43,534 nucleotides of DNA from the NCBI GenBank assembly GCA_031289145.1, contig JAITQA010000078.1, positions 1 through 43,534 on the forward strand, written 5' to 3'. Source of the stretch: Dysgonamonadaceae bacterium (lineage in GTDB: Bacteria > Bacteroidota > Bacteroidia > Bacteroidales > Azobacteroidaceae). The position numbers and the translations under genes were made by a program. Shown piece after piece: positions 25,312-33,579 of the stretch (position 1 is its first letter; each line of letters opens with the position of its first letter). The notes under the pieces are model-generated. The model made no database searches. It was not told the DNA's origin and saw only the letters and a list, made by a program, of their open reading frames with translations.

Positions 25312-25327
25312 TATCTTTGCAAAGATA
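25312..25327. promoter_or_regulatory. Palindromic pair of divergent -7 elements
   Basis: The 16-bp perfect palindrome TATCTTTGCAAAGATA gives TATCTTTG on both strands, back to back. One copy points towards the glycosyltransferase ATG at 25359 and the other towards the methyltransferase ATG at 25299. The two promoters overlap head to head, so RNA polymerase could occupy only one at a time. Confidence 0.6.
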
Positions 25328-25358
25328 TACAAAAAAGAAAGAACAAAAAAACAAAACG

Positions 25359-26252
25359 ATGTTAAGTATTTGCATTCCCATATACAACTACGATGTAAGC
25401 CTGTTGGTACGCGATTTGCACCTTCAGGCCGGAAAAACAGGCCGTCCTTTCGAGATTTTGCTGATGGACGACGCCTCCGACGAGGCATTCGAAAAAAAGA
25501 ACCGGGCTTTGGCTTTGGATAATGTGCGTTACATCCAATTAGACAAGAACATAGGCCGAGCTAAAATACGAAACCGCTTGGCCGGAGAAGCCCGTTACCC
25601 CTACCTGCTTTTTATGGACTGCGATTCGGCTGTGTCGTCGGACTTGTATATCGAAAATTACATACCGCATTGTGAACCGCAGATTGTTTGCTACGGCGGA
25701 CGAAAATATGCGGATAAAAAACCGGACGATGCTACTTATCTTCGCTGGAAATACGGTGTGGAACGGGAATGTTTCCCGGCTGCGGAGCGACGCAAGAATC
25801 CCGATTTGGGCTTTTGTACAAATAATTTCCTGATTCACCGTCCACTCTTCGAAAAAGTAAAATTTGATGAAAGTTTAGACGGTTACGGCCATGAAGATAC
25901 CTTTTTCGGTCTGGAATTACAGGCCAAATGCATTCACATTCGGCATATCGACAATCCTTTGATACATATCGGGTTGGAAAGTGCGGCAATTTTTATTGAA
26001 AAAACAGAAAACGGAATAATCAACCTTCAGAGAATGGAAAAACTGCTGGCAGTACAGTATCCGGAACATCTCGGACATTCCCGCCTGACAAGGACAAAAC
26101 TGCGTTTGCAAAAACTGCATCTGATAAAACCGGCAGCATGGCTTTTCAAACTTGCCCGAAAAGCGATGAAAAAGCATCTCTCAGGCAAAAATCCCTCCCT
26201 TCGGATATTTGACCTTTACAAATTAGGTTTGTTGGTGACAAGCTCACAGTGA
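25359..26252 (+). CDS. Family 2 glycosyltransferase
   Basis: A 297-residue GT-A fold enzyme. It starts with LSICIPIYNYDVSLLVRDL, has ILLMDDASDE, then NIGRAKIRNRLA, and the metal/nucleotide-sugar DxD equivalent FMDCDSAV. GYGHEDTFFG matches the ED-containing acceptor/catalytic-base loop. No transmembrane helix is visible, so it is cytosolic or membrane-associated through its basic C-terminus. It probably adds a sugar to an envelope glycan or lipid. The ATG at 25359 is preferred over 25317, because the -7 element lies at 25312-25319. Confidence 0.9.
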   Translation: MLSICIPIYNYDVSLLVRDLHLQAGKTGRPFEILLMDDASDEAFEKKNRALALDNVRYIQLDKNIGRAKIRNRLAGEARYPYLLFMDCDSAVSSDLYIENYIPHCEPQIVCYGGRKYADKKPDDATYLRWKYGVERECFPAAERRKNPDLGFCTNNFLIHRPLFEKVKFDESLDGYGHEDTFFGLELQAKCIHIRHIDNPLIHIGLESAAIFIEKTENGIINLQRMEKLLAVQYPEHLGHSRLTRTKLRLQKLHLIKPAAWLFKLARKAMKKHLSGKNPSLRIFDLYKLGLLVTSSQ

Positions 26253-26271
26253 ACGCCCGTCACTATATGCG

Positions 26272-27258
26272 TTAATCCTTTATCCAGGCGCTGTTATGCA
26301 CTTTTATTTTGTCAGGATTGTAGTACAAATCTTTTTTTTCAGGAATAGCTACCTGGTAAGATTTCCCCAAGCGAACCGTTAGTTTTGTATCCCGCAACCA
26401 TGGATTAAAGTCTTTGAGTTGCATATAATTCAAATCATATTCTTTGGCAAATGCAGCGATATTGCCTATCGTTTGCGTTACCGTAATATTCCGTACCGGA
26501 ACGTAAGGATATAAATTCTCTTTTTTCAATACAAAACCGTATTGATAAGGACGGGTAAAAATTTGCTTGACAGCTAATATCCGGAATACATAACGTGAAG
26601 TTTCCGAAACCAACAACAAGTCAAACGCGGAATCAACCATCTGATTATCCAGAGCAGCGGATATTCTGCCCATACCGGCATTGTAAGATGCTGCCGCATT
26701 TACCCAATTGTGGTATTTTGAGTACGCATCTTTGAAATAACGGCAAGCCGCTTCAGTTGCTTTTTCGATATGATAACGTTCGTCCACTTCAGCCGTGATT
26801 TCCAAACCGTAAGCTTTTCCGGTCGATTCGATAAATTGCCAGAATCCCGCCGCATTAGCCGGTGATAAAGCCCTGGCGTCCAAGTTACTTTCTATCACAC
26901 ACAAATATTTGAAATCATCCGGAATGCCATACCGTTTCAGAATAGGTTCGATAACCGGAAAATAACGGTTCGCTCGTTTGATATATAACATCGTAGTCGA
27001 ATGAAGATAGGTGAAAGTATTGATTTCCCGGTCAAAACGCTCGCGTATATCCAAGCGGTCGAGCGGGATGGTCTCACCGCAAAACACGACCGATTCGGGT
27101 AAGGGCACAGAAAAAACCATGGCCTGCGAATCGATATTCGCTTCTGTTGCAACGGAAATCTCCCGATTTTTGACGTCTTTTCCCGATAACAAAAAAATGC
27201 CGACAAGAACGATAAAACCTAAACTGAAAACACCTAAGATTAAATTTATTTTCTTCAT
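26272..27258 (-). CDS. MltD-like lytic transglycosylase
   Basis: The 328-residue exported enzyme cleaves peptidoglycan between MurNAc and GlcNAc. The N-terminal hydrophobic segment LILGVFSLGFIVLVGIFLL is a signal or anchor. The SLT domain has the catalytic glutamate in LCVIESNLDARALSPANAAG, then GFWQFIESTGKAYGL and NAAASYNAGMGRI. The C-terminal 70 residues (VRNITVTQTIGNIAAFAKEY) resemble a degenerate LysM. It converges on the glycosyltransferase gene and follows the CHU_C gene by 3 nt, so the two are an operon. Confidence 0.92.
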   Translation of the reverse strand: MKKINLILGVFSLGFIVLVGIFLLSGKDVKNREISVATEANIDSQAMVFSVPLPESVVFCGETIPLDRLDIRERFDREINTFTYLHSTTMLYIKRANRYFPVIEPILKRYGIPDDFKYLCVIESNLDARALSPANAAGFWQFIESTGKAYGLEITAEVDERYHIEKATEAACRYFKDAYSKYHNWVNAAASYNAGMGRISAALDNQMVDSAFDLLLVSETSRYVFRILAVKQIFTRPYQYGFVLKKENLYPYVPVRNITVTQTIGNIAAFAKEYDLNYMQLKDFNPWLRDTKLTVRLGKSYQVAIPEKKDLYYNPDKIKVHNSAWIKD

Positions 27259-27261
27259 TAC

Positions 27262-28575
27262 TTATTCTTTAGCTCTTAAAATATTGACATCCTGCGAAAC
27301 AGTACGTTTTTCCCCTTTCGAATTGGTGTATTCGACGATGATATAATAGGCGCCTGTCGGAACAAATTTGCCGCTCACCCTTCCATCCCAGCCTTTGGAT
27401 GGGTCTGTCCATTGGTAGAGCAACCTGCCCCAACGGTTGAAAATGGTGGCTTTGAACGATGTGATAGAAGTATAGGCAATCCTCAATTCATCGTTTATGC
27501 CTCTCGAACTTCCCGGACTGAAAGCATTGGGAATTTTGATATAAGTTCGGCCTATCGAAATGGGAAAAACCTGGGTAGTATCCACACAAACAGATTTGGA
27601 ATCAATCACTTCCAATTGGACAACAAACGTCCCATCCTTGTCGAAAGTCCAACGCAAAACCTTATCGGTATAGCGAAGTAAGGTATTCATAGCGCCGGTA
27701 ATACTATCCCGTTCCATCACTTTCCAAATATAAAATGCAGCCACAGGTTCATTGGCATAAGCCGTGAAAGTGTAATCTATCGGCGCGGAACCACCTAAAA
27801 CGGTACCTGAGTTATGAATTTCATTATCGGCATGCACCTTATCTGTTTCCGCCATGCCATGCGCTTCGACAGCAATCGCCTGGTACTCCGCCGAACGAAT
27901 GGTTTGTTCCATTCCGAAATGTCCGGCAAAATCATCGCCGGTCAGCGTGAAATCCGTATTTGCAAGCGGGGCTTCTATGGTAATTTCGGATATTATTCCT
28001 TTCTGTTCCAAGTCAATCTCCTGTGGCATAAACATCAGCATATCCTCATCCCATTTCTGCGTTTGGTACTTCAAATGATAATTTCGCAGCAAATTAACCG
28101 GAGCGCCCGAAGGAAGGTAATAGACAACAGGTTCGGCTTCCACATCAGCCGTTATCTTTAAAAAACTGCATTTATCTTCCTCTTCCTGTATATCCAAAGA
28201 AAAAAATTGCGGTATATAAAGACTATAATCAATTATCCAGACAAAATAGGTATTCGGATCGGTAGGAGAACCTGTGAAATAGCCACATCCGTCTTCAATA
28301 TCCGTAATCAAAGAGGTATTCCCGTTCTGTTCACATACAACAGACGTTGCTTCCAAGGCCCTTTCCTTGTATTTATACCAGCTGTGCGGTTCCGTATCAG
28401 CTGAGGTAAAAGAAATCTGAGCGCCTTGCAAGCCGTTCAACAGGTATACTTTCAAATGGTTCCGAACATCGTCTTCCGCTAAGTACGGAATGCCGTTTCC
28501 ACCGGTCACACTATACTGCGAAAACATGCGAAAAAAGACGCACAGAAAAATTATCAAAAATATGAATCGTTTCAT
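27262..28575 (-). CDS. T9SS type B sorting (CHU_C / gliding-motility C-terminal domain) protein
   Basis: A 437-residue protein with signal peptide MKRFIFLIIFLCVFFRMFSQ. Beta-sandwich domains follow, including a PKD-like region at about 250-330 (ADNEIHNSGTVLGGSAPIDY, FTAYANEPVAAFYIW). The final 85 residues (IKIPNAFSPGSSRGINDELR, then FNRWGRLLYQW, GWDGRVSGKFVPTGAYYIIV) are the CHU_C type B sorting domain, used for export through the type IX secretion system. The function of the passenger part is not recognised. It is divergent from the LysM gene at 28637. Confidence 0.88.
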   Translation of the reverse strand: MKRFIFLIIFLCVFFRMFSQYSVTGGNGIPYLAEDDVRNHLKVYLLNGLQGAQISFTSADTEPHSWYKYKERALEATSVVCEQNGNTSLITDIEDGCGYFTGSPTDPNTYFVWIIDYSLYIPQFFSLDIQEEEDKCSFLKITADVEAEPVVYYLPSGAPVNLLRNYHLKYQTQKWDEDMLMFMPQEIDLEQKGIISEITIEAPLANTDFTLTGDDFAGHFGMEQTIRSAEYQAIAVEAHGMAETDKVHADNEIHNSGTVLGGSAPIDYTFTAYANEPVAAFYIWKVMERDSITGAMNTLLRYTDKVLRWTFDKDGTFVVQLEVIDSKSVCVDTTQVFPISIGRTYIKIPNAFSPGSSRGINDELRIAYTSITSFKATIFNRWGRLLYQWTDPSKGWDGRVSGKFVPTGAYYIIVEYTNSKGEKRTVSQDVNILRAKE

Positions 28576-28600
28576 ACGTACAAATTTACTATTTTTTTTC

Positions 28601-28608
28601 TATCTTTG
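28601..28608 (+). promoter_or_regulatory. -7 element of the LysM/beta-barrel operon
   Basis: TATCTTTG lies 28 nt upstream of the ATG at 28637. A minus-strand TAAATTTG at 28581-28588 sits only 5 nt before the divergent gene's ATG; it would give a nearly leaderless transcript and is doubtful. Confidence 0.5.
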
Positions 28609-28636
28609 CACCATAATACTCAATAATTTGAAAATT

Positions 28637-30220
28637 ATGTCAAAATATTCGTTTATATTGTTGTTGTTTATAAGTACATATAGCTATAACGTAAAATCCG
28701 CCGAAGCATTTTATCCGGAGGCGACTTTTTTTATGCAAGACAATAACAACTACTTTCTCCATACCGTAGAAAGAGGGCAGACAGTATATTCTATTGCTGC
28801 CATGTACTCTATTTCCACAGAAGATATTTACAGTTTAAATCCGGATAGCAGAAATGTCATTCGCATTGGGTCGGTCTTAAAAATCCCGCAAGAATCCGGG
28901 TCGTATCTCTACCATACCATCCAGCCGAAGGAAACTTTGTATGCGCTTTCACAAAAATACCAGATGAAAGGAGAAGACATTATCGCCGTCAATCCCGGAT
29001 TATCCGTCGAAACTTTCACTATCGGTAAAATTATACGGATTCCTACCAACAAGGTGACATCGCCGCTACAGGGAGGTAGTGAAGACGCAAACAGAAAAAA
29101 AACAAATTCATTACTCAACAAAAATTACCAGTCGGAAACCGTCGGAACCATCAAAGTAGCGCTTATCTTGCCTTTCGAAGAAGCTAATACACAAAACGAT
29201 GGCCGGATGATAGAGTATTACGAAGGCTTTCTCCTTGCTTTGAGAGATCTCAAACAAAAAGGAATTTCCGTTGATTTATTGACATTTGATACCGGAATTG
29301 GTACGGAAGCGCTAAACAAAGTGTTGGAAAAAAGTGAGATACAGAATGTAAACCTTTTGATTGGAGGACGCCATGAAGACCAAATCAAACTCATGTCACG
29401 CTTTTCCAAAGAAAAAAATATTCCATACGTCATTCCCTTCACTTCCAAAAACGATGAAACTTACAACAACCCAAATGTCTATCAAGTCAATCCGCCGCAG
29501 TCTAATTTGTATTCAAAAGCATCTTTGGCTTTTATCAATAAATACCAGAATAACAATATTATCGTGGCTTCGGTAGAAGCAGCCGCTTCCAGCCAAGCCG
29601 ATTTTATAAAAGTCTTAAAAGATGATTTGAATGATAAAAAAATTCCTTTTAAAACCATTGCTTTGGATACAGACTTTTATAACAAACTGAATGCGCAGTT
29701 AAGCAAGGAAAAACGAAATGTAATCATTCCTACGGATGATTCGGCAGAAACATTATCCCGGTTGACTGCTCTTTTGAAAACAGCGGCAGACAGCCACCCC
29801 GACTTCCGGTTTGCTTTGTTCGGTTATCCAAACTGGCAGGTGCACATTGCCCGTTTTTCTGATTCGTCCGACGATTTTTTCCGCTTGAATACCTCTTTTT
29901 ACACCCTGTTTTATACCAATCCGACAGCGCCCGAAGTAAAATTATTCTACAATACTTTCTACAAATGGTATGGAAAGAGCCTTACCAACATGTTTCCTAA
30001 ATTTGGCATCCTCGGATACGATACCGGCATGTATTTCATACAAGTGGTAAATGCTTTCGGCACACAGTTTCACAGCCGCGCAAACGAATTAAAATACAAA
30101 GGCATACAAATAGATTTTAATTTTAAACGCGTAACCAACTGGGGTGGATTTGTTAATACCAACTTGTATGTAGTTGATTACAATCAGGATTATTCAATAA
30201 GCAAAAGTTTGGTCAAATGA
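28637..30220 (+). CDS. LysM peptidoglycan-binding protein with ABC-type substrate-binding-like domain
   Basis: An exported protein of 527 residues starting at MSKYSFILLLFISTYSYNVK; an upstream start at 28490 would be implausible. Two LysM repeats follow (FLHTVERGQTVYSIAAMYSI; YLYHTIQPKETLYALSQKYQ). After a linker with SPLQGGSEDANRKK comes a periplasmic-binding-protein type 1 fold (VALILPFEEANTQ, EGFLLALRDLKQKGI, LIGGRHEDQIK), as in LivJ/LivK and LpoA-like proteins. It probably binds peptidoglycan and serves as a regulator or scaffold, not a transporter subunit, since no permease is nearby. Its stop overlaps the next start (ATGA). Confidence 0.88.
   Translation: MSKYSFILLLFISTYSYNVKSAEAFYPEATFFMQDNNNYFLHTVERGQTVYSIAAMYSISTEDIYSLNPDSRNVIRIGSVLKIPQESGSYLYHTIQPKETLYALSQKYQMKGEDIIAVNPGLSVETFTIGKIIRIPTNKVTSPLQGGSEDANRKKTNSLLNKNYQSETVGTIKVALILPFEEANTQNDGRMIEYYEGFLLALRDLKQKGISVDLLTFDTGIGTEALNKVLEKSEIQNVNLLIGGRHEDQIKLMSRFSKEKNIPYVIPFTSKNDETYNNPNVYQVNPPQSNLYSKASLAFINKYQNNNIIVASVEAAASSQADFIKVLKDDLNDKKIPFKTIALDTDFYNKLNAQLSKEKRNVIIPTDDSAETLSRLTALLKTAADSHPDFRFALFGYPNWQVHIARFSDSSDDFFRLNTSFYTLFYTNPTAPEVKLFYNTFYKWYGKSLTNMFPKFGILGYDTGMYFIQVVNAFGTQFHSRANELKYKGIQIDFNFKRVTNWGGFVNTNLYVVDYNQDYSISKSLVK
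29058..29078 (+). repeat. PLQG-coding repeat in the LysM protein linker
   Basis: CGCCGCTACAGGGAGG encodes SPLQGG in a low-complexity linker, resembling the CCCCTTCAGGGG insert in iorA. It is imperfect and shown only as a possible family member. Confidence 0.3.
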
Positions 30221-30888
30221 ACAAAAAACGGCTCATTGGCGTTTTATGCTTTCTGATTGCCTGCGTAGTTGCTTTTTCACAAAACAATTCTTTCACGCCG
30301 GAATGGGCTGTCGGTATAAATGGCGGCGCTACTTTTTCCAAAATAAGTTTCAGTACGGGATTTCGTATTCCTCAGGAATTATTGCTGCAATCTTCCGAAG
30401 GAATTACTGTCCGCTATATTTCAGAAAACCATTTCGGCATCCAAGGCGAATTGAATTATTCTCTCAGGGGATGGAAAGAGATTACGGATTCGGTGCACCT
30501 GAACCGGCAAACACGTTCATTGGCCTATCTTGAACTGCCTTTGATGACTCATATCTATTTCGGAATGGGAAAAAGGGTGAATTTTATTTTCAACTTAGGC
30601 CCGCAATTCAGTTATTTCCTGCATGAAAAAAACCTTGAAACCGAAATAAATACCGTCAATGCAAGTTCGGAATATTACAATATGAAGATACAGCATAAGT
30701 TCGATTACGGGCTAAAAGTAACAATGGGCATTGAATTTAAAACGGGCGTCGGTTCTTTTGTGCTTGATGGGCGATATTATTTTGGCCTTTCCGATATCTT
30801 CAACAATACAAAAGGCGACCTCTTCCAAGCATCGTCACATAAAGTGATCGGATTGAGTCTGACTTATTTATACAACATAAAAAGATAA
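30217..30888 (+). CDS. Outer-membrane beta-barrel protein (PorT-like)
   Basis: The 223-residue protein begins with a signal peptide (MNKKRLIGVLCFLIACVVAFSQ). It continues with alternating strands such as AVGINGGATFSKISF, LAYLELPLMTHIYFG, VNFIFNLGPQFSYFL and YGLKVTMGIEFKTG. It ends in LSLTYLYNIKR, as expected for the eight-stranded outer-membrane barrels common in Bacteroidetes (PorT family and related). It overlaps the LysM gene by 4 nt, so translation is probably coupled. The pair may join the outer membrane to peptidoglycan, which is inference. Confidence 0.85.
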   Translation: MNKKRLIGVLCFLIACVVAFSQNNSFTPEWAVGINGGATFSKISFSTGFRIPQELLLQSSEGITVRYISENHFGIQGELNYSLRGWKEITDSVHLNRQTRSLAYLELPLMTHIYFGMGKRVNFIFNLGPQFSYFLHEKNLETEINTVNASSEYYNMKIQHKFDYGLKVTMGIEFKTGVGSFVLDGRYYFGLSDIFNNTKGDLFQASSHKVIGLSLTYLYNIKR

Positions 30889-30933
30889 TCTGTCGAAGCG
30901 CCAAGATTTAAATTTCTTGCTATTATTCTTTAA

Positions 30934-31296
30934 TTACCTGTTCATCCATTTTTTGAAAGATGCAACACGTTCCCTACTTATTACTATTTCTTCTTTTTCA
31001 GTCCAATTACTAAGAAATATTTTTAACCTGTTCGTTGAATAAGCAAGAATATCCCGGATAGCATAAAAGTTAACGATAAAGTTACGGTTAATCCTGAAAA
31101 ATAATGTAGAATCCATCAATTGCTCTATTTGATCCAGAGAATAATCAAGCGGATAATTTTTAGCGGTATCAGTAAAAAGAAAAGTACATCGTTCATTGAT
31201 ATAGAAGCAATTAATAGTTGAGGTCGGGAATGCTTTTGGTGCATATTCATCATAAGCTGTAGTGAAATTTAATCGGTTGTCTTGATTTGGTTGTTA
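30934..31296 (-). pseudogene. 5'-truncated LytTR response-regulator DNA-binding domain
   Basis: A minus-strand frame open from a stop near 31297 to a stop at 30934 encodes FYINERCTFLFTDTAKNYPL, then FFRINRNFIVNFYAIRDIL and ISRERVASFKKWMNR. This is the LytTR DNA-binding fold, with the usual R-I-x-R-x-F-I-V-N motif. No ATG precedes it and no receiver domain is present. The frame ends close to the tRNA-Pro gene. The domain could start at a TTG at 31119 or be a remnant. I favour a broken gene, because the first half of LytTR lies before any start codon. Confidence 0.6.
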
Positions 31297-31321
31297 TTCG
31301 CTTTTTTGATATGGTTTCTTG

Positions 31322-31396
31322 TCGAGGTACCAAGATTCGAACTTGGGACCCCCTGCTCCCAAAGCAGGTGCGCTAACCGGGCTGCGCTACACCTCG
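31322..31396 (-). tRNA. tRNA-Pro (UGG)
   Basis: The 75-nt gene folds as a cloverleaf with a 7-bp acceptor (CGAGGTG / TACCTCG with G-U), T-loop GTTCGAATC, and anticodon loop TTTGGGA giving anticodon TGG. CCA is not encoded. It lies between the LytTR remnant and aspS, on the opposite strand to aspS. Confidence 0.95.
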
Positions 31397-31408
31397 ATTT
31401 TGTGACGG

Positions 31409-31438
31409 CAAAGGTAAGTGTTTTTTTTTATATTCAAA
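31409..31438 (-). promoter_or_regulatory. Promoter of tRNA-Pro
   Basis: On the minus strand TACCTTTG (31409-31416) is preceded by TTTG (31435-31438) at 18 nt, a Bacteroidetes -33/-7 pair just upstream of the tRNA. Confidence 0.6.
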
Positions 31439-31489
31439 AATATTTTGCAGAAAATTGCCTGAAATTCTGTTTGAATAATTCCTTTTATG

Positions 31490-31497
31490 TAAATTTG
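31490..31497 (+). promoter_or_regulatory. -7 element of aspS
   Basis: TAAATTTG matches TAnnTTTG and lies 24 nt upstream of the ATG at 31522. TTTG at 31470-31473 is nearer than the usual -33 distance. Confidence 0.5.
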
Positions 31498-31521
31498 CAG
31501 CATATTTCAAAATTTAACAAT

Positions 31522-33276
31522 ATGTATAGAACGAATAACTGCGGAGAACTACGTCTCGCAAATATGAATCAGGAAGTGGTTCTGGCCGGTTGGGTACAAA
31601 AATCCCGGAAGTTTGGCGGAATGATATTTATAGATATCAGAGATCGCTATGGAATCACTCAATTAGTTTTTAATCAGGAAAATAACGCTCAATTGTGTGA
31701 TTCCGCCGAAAAACTTGGGCGAGAATGGGTCATACAAGTAAAAGGAATAGTAGCCGAACGTTCCAACAAAAATGCCAATATCCCTACGGGAGATATAGAA
31801 ATTATCGTTTCGGAACTAACTGTTTTGAACCCGGCTAAAACGCCGCCGTTTACGATCGAAGAAGATACCGACGGCGGCGACGATTTACGCATGAAATACC
31901 GTTACCTTGATTTGCGAAGGGCTTCTGTCCGCGCCAACATGGAGTTGCGCCACAAGATGGCTTTCGCCACCCGCCAATACTTGTCGGAACAGCAGTTCTT
32001 AGAAGTGGAAACGCCCGTCCTCATCGGGTCTACCCCCGAAGGCGCCCGCGACTTTATCGTCCCTTCACGGATGAATCAGGGTGAATTTTATGCCTTGCCC
32101 CAATCACCCCAACTTTTCAAGCAACTATTGATGGTTTCCGGATTCGACCGCTATTTCCAAATCGTAAAATGTTTCAGAGATGAAGATTTACGCGCCGACC
32201 GCCAACCGGAATTTACGCAGATAGACTGTGAAATGTCATTTGTTGAACAAGAAGATATACTGCAACTCTTTGAAGGACTGACTAAATTTCTGTTCAAAAC
32301 GATTAAAGGAATTGACTTGCCCAATTTTCCCCGCTTAACTTACGCCGACGCCATGAGATTGTACGGTTCCGACAAACCCGATACCCGTTTCGGCATGCAA
32401 TTCGTAGAAATCAAGGACTTAACCGCAGGAAAAGGATTCGGCGTTTTCGATAATGCTGCATACGTAGGCGCTATCTGTGCAACAGGTTGTGCCGCTTATA
32501 CCCGCAAACAGATCGATGAATTGACCGATTTTGTGAAACGTCCGCAAATCGGTGCAAACGGCCTGATTTACGTTCGATATGATGCCGATGGAAGTATAAA
32601 ATCATCCGTCGATAAATTCTATGCCCCGGACGACCTGAAAAAATGGTTGGAACGCGCCGACGCAAAACCGGGTGATTTATTGTTGATTCTTTGCGGGAAA
32701 ACGGAAAAAACACAGAAGCAGTTGAGCGAACTCCGTTTAGAAGTAGGCACACGCTTGGGATTGCGGAATAAGGACCAATTCAATTGCCTTTGGGTCTTCG
32801 ACTTTCCGCTATTGGAATACGATGAAGAACTAAAGCGTTACTTTGCCAAACATCATCCTTTCACCAGCCCTAAACCCGAAGATATCCCTTTATTGGACGC
32901 CGATCCGGGTGCAGTGCGTGCCAATGCTTACGATATCGTAATCAACGGAATAGAAGTTGGAGGTGGTTCAATCCGTATCTACAACAGCGATTTACAAAAG
33001 AAAATGTTTTCTATACTCGGCTTCACGGACGAGCAGGCGCAAGCCCAATTCGGATTTCTGATGAGCGCCTTTCAATACGGAGCGCCCCCTCACGGCGGCA
33101 TCGCTTTCGGATTAGACCGTTTTGTTTCAATATTCGCCGGCCTGGACTCCATCCGCGATTGCATCGCATTTCCCAAAAATAACTCCGGACGCGATGTGAT
33201 GATGGATGCCCCTTCCAGCGTAACACAGGAACAATTAGATGAATTACGCTTAATAATAGCGGAAAAGACCCAATAA
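31522..33276 (+). CDS. aspS: Aspartyl-tRNA synthetase
   Basis: A 584-residue class II synthetase that charges tRNA-Asp. An N-terminal OB anticodon-binding domain ([40 protein letters not shown]) is followed by the catalytic core with motif 1 ([17 protein letters not shown]), motif 2 ([20 protein letters not shown]) and motif 3 ([13 protein letters not shown]). The bacterial GAD insertion lies at about 280-420. I set the start at the ATG at 31522, which fits the family N-terminus. A longer frame from 31282 would read through the antisense of tRNA-Pro. Confidence 0.96.
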   Translation: MYRTNNCGELRLANMNQEVVLAGWVQKSRKFGGMIFIDIRDRYGITQLVFNQENNAQLCDSAEKLGREWVIQVKGIVAERSNKNANIPTGDIEIIVSELTVLNPAKTPPFTIEEDTDGGDDLRMKYRYLDLRRASVRANMELRHKMAFATRQYLSEQQFLEVETPVLIGSTPEGARDFIVPSRMNQGEFYALPQSPQLFKQLLMVSGFDRYFQIVKCFRDEDLRADRQPEFTQIDCEMSFVEQEDILQLFEGLTKFLFKTIKGIDLPNFPRLTYADAMRLYGSDKPDTRFGMQFVEIKDLTAGKGFGVFDNAAYVGAICATGCAAYTRKQIDELTDFVKRPQIGANGLIYVRYDADGSIKSSVDKFYAPDDLKKWLERADAKPGDLLLILCGKTEKTQKQLSELRLEVGTRLGLRNKDQFNCLWVFDFPLLEYDEELKRYFAKHHPFTSPKPEDIPLLDADPGAVRANAYDIVINGIEVGGGSIRIYNSDLQKKMFSILGFTDEQAQAQFGFLMSAFQYGAPPHGGIAFGLDRFVSIFAGLDSIRDCIAFPKNNSGRDVMMDAPSSVTQEQLDELRLIIAEKTQ

Positions 33277-33298
33277 AAAAGTTTCCCATAAGGAAACT
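33275..33298 (-). terminator. Terminator downstream of tRNA-Leu
   Basis: On the minus strand, stem AGTTTCC / GGAAACT (33280-33298) with a 5-nt loop is followed by a U-tract of six. It ends transcription from tRNA-Leu and overlaps the aspS stop region. Confidence 0.75.
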
Positions 33299-33310
33299 TC
33301 TAAAGGTCTG

Positions 33311-33395
33311 TGCCCGGGACGGGATTTGAACCCACACGCCGAAAACCGGCACCACCCCCTCAAAGTGGCGTGTCTACCAATTTCACCACCCGGGC
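33311..33395 (-). tRNA. tRNA-Leu (GAG)
   Basis: The 85-nt class II tRNA has acceptor arms GCCCGGG / CCCGGGC, a long variable arm (GTGCCGGTTTTCGGCGTG), T-loop GGTTCAAATCC, and anticodon stem CCACT/GGTGG with loop TTGAGGG giving anticodon GAG. CCA is not encoded. Confidence 0.93.
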
Positions 33396-33408
33396 TTGAA
33401 GAATGGTG

Positions 33409-33439
33409 CAAAAGTACGCTTTAAAATCGGTTTCTCAAA
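33409..33439 (-). promoter_or_regulatory. Promoter of tRNA-Leu
   Basis: The minus strand has TACTTTTG (33409-33416) with TTTG (33436-33439) 19 nt upstream, matching the Bacteroidetes -7/-33 pair. Confidence 0.65.
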
Positions 33440-33527
33440 AAAAAACCAAATTTATTTTAGAAATTAAATTTATTTTCAAAAAAACACTTAAAAAAGTAAA
33501 TAATGATGGTGGTATACAAATTTTTTT

Positions 33528-33535
33528 TAACTTTG
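33528..33535 (+). promoter_or_regulatory. -7 element of the AraC-family gene
   Basis: TAACTTTG matches TAnnTTTG and lies 44 nt upstream of the ATG at 33580, preceded by a T-tract. Confidence 0.55.
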
Positions 33536-33579
33536 CATAGCGAATTCCGAAATCTGATTTTGCATAAATAACACAAAAT

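Noticed and set aside
28581-28588. Minus-strand -7 element for the CHU_C gene
   Set aside because: It matches TAnnTTTG but lies only 5 nt from the ATG; the transcript would be nearly leaderless, so I do not list it as a promoter.
31282-31521. N-terminal extension of aspS
   Set aside because: It translates the antisense strand of tRNA-Pro and precedes the promoter; the aspartyl-tRNA synthetase N-terminus is at 31522.
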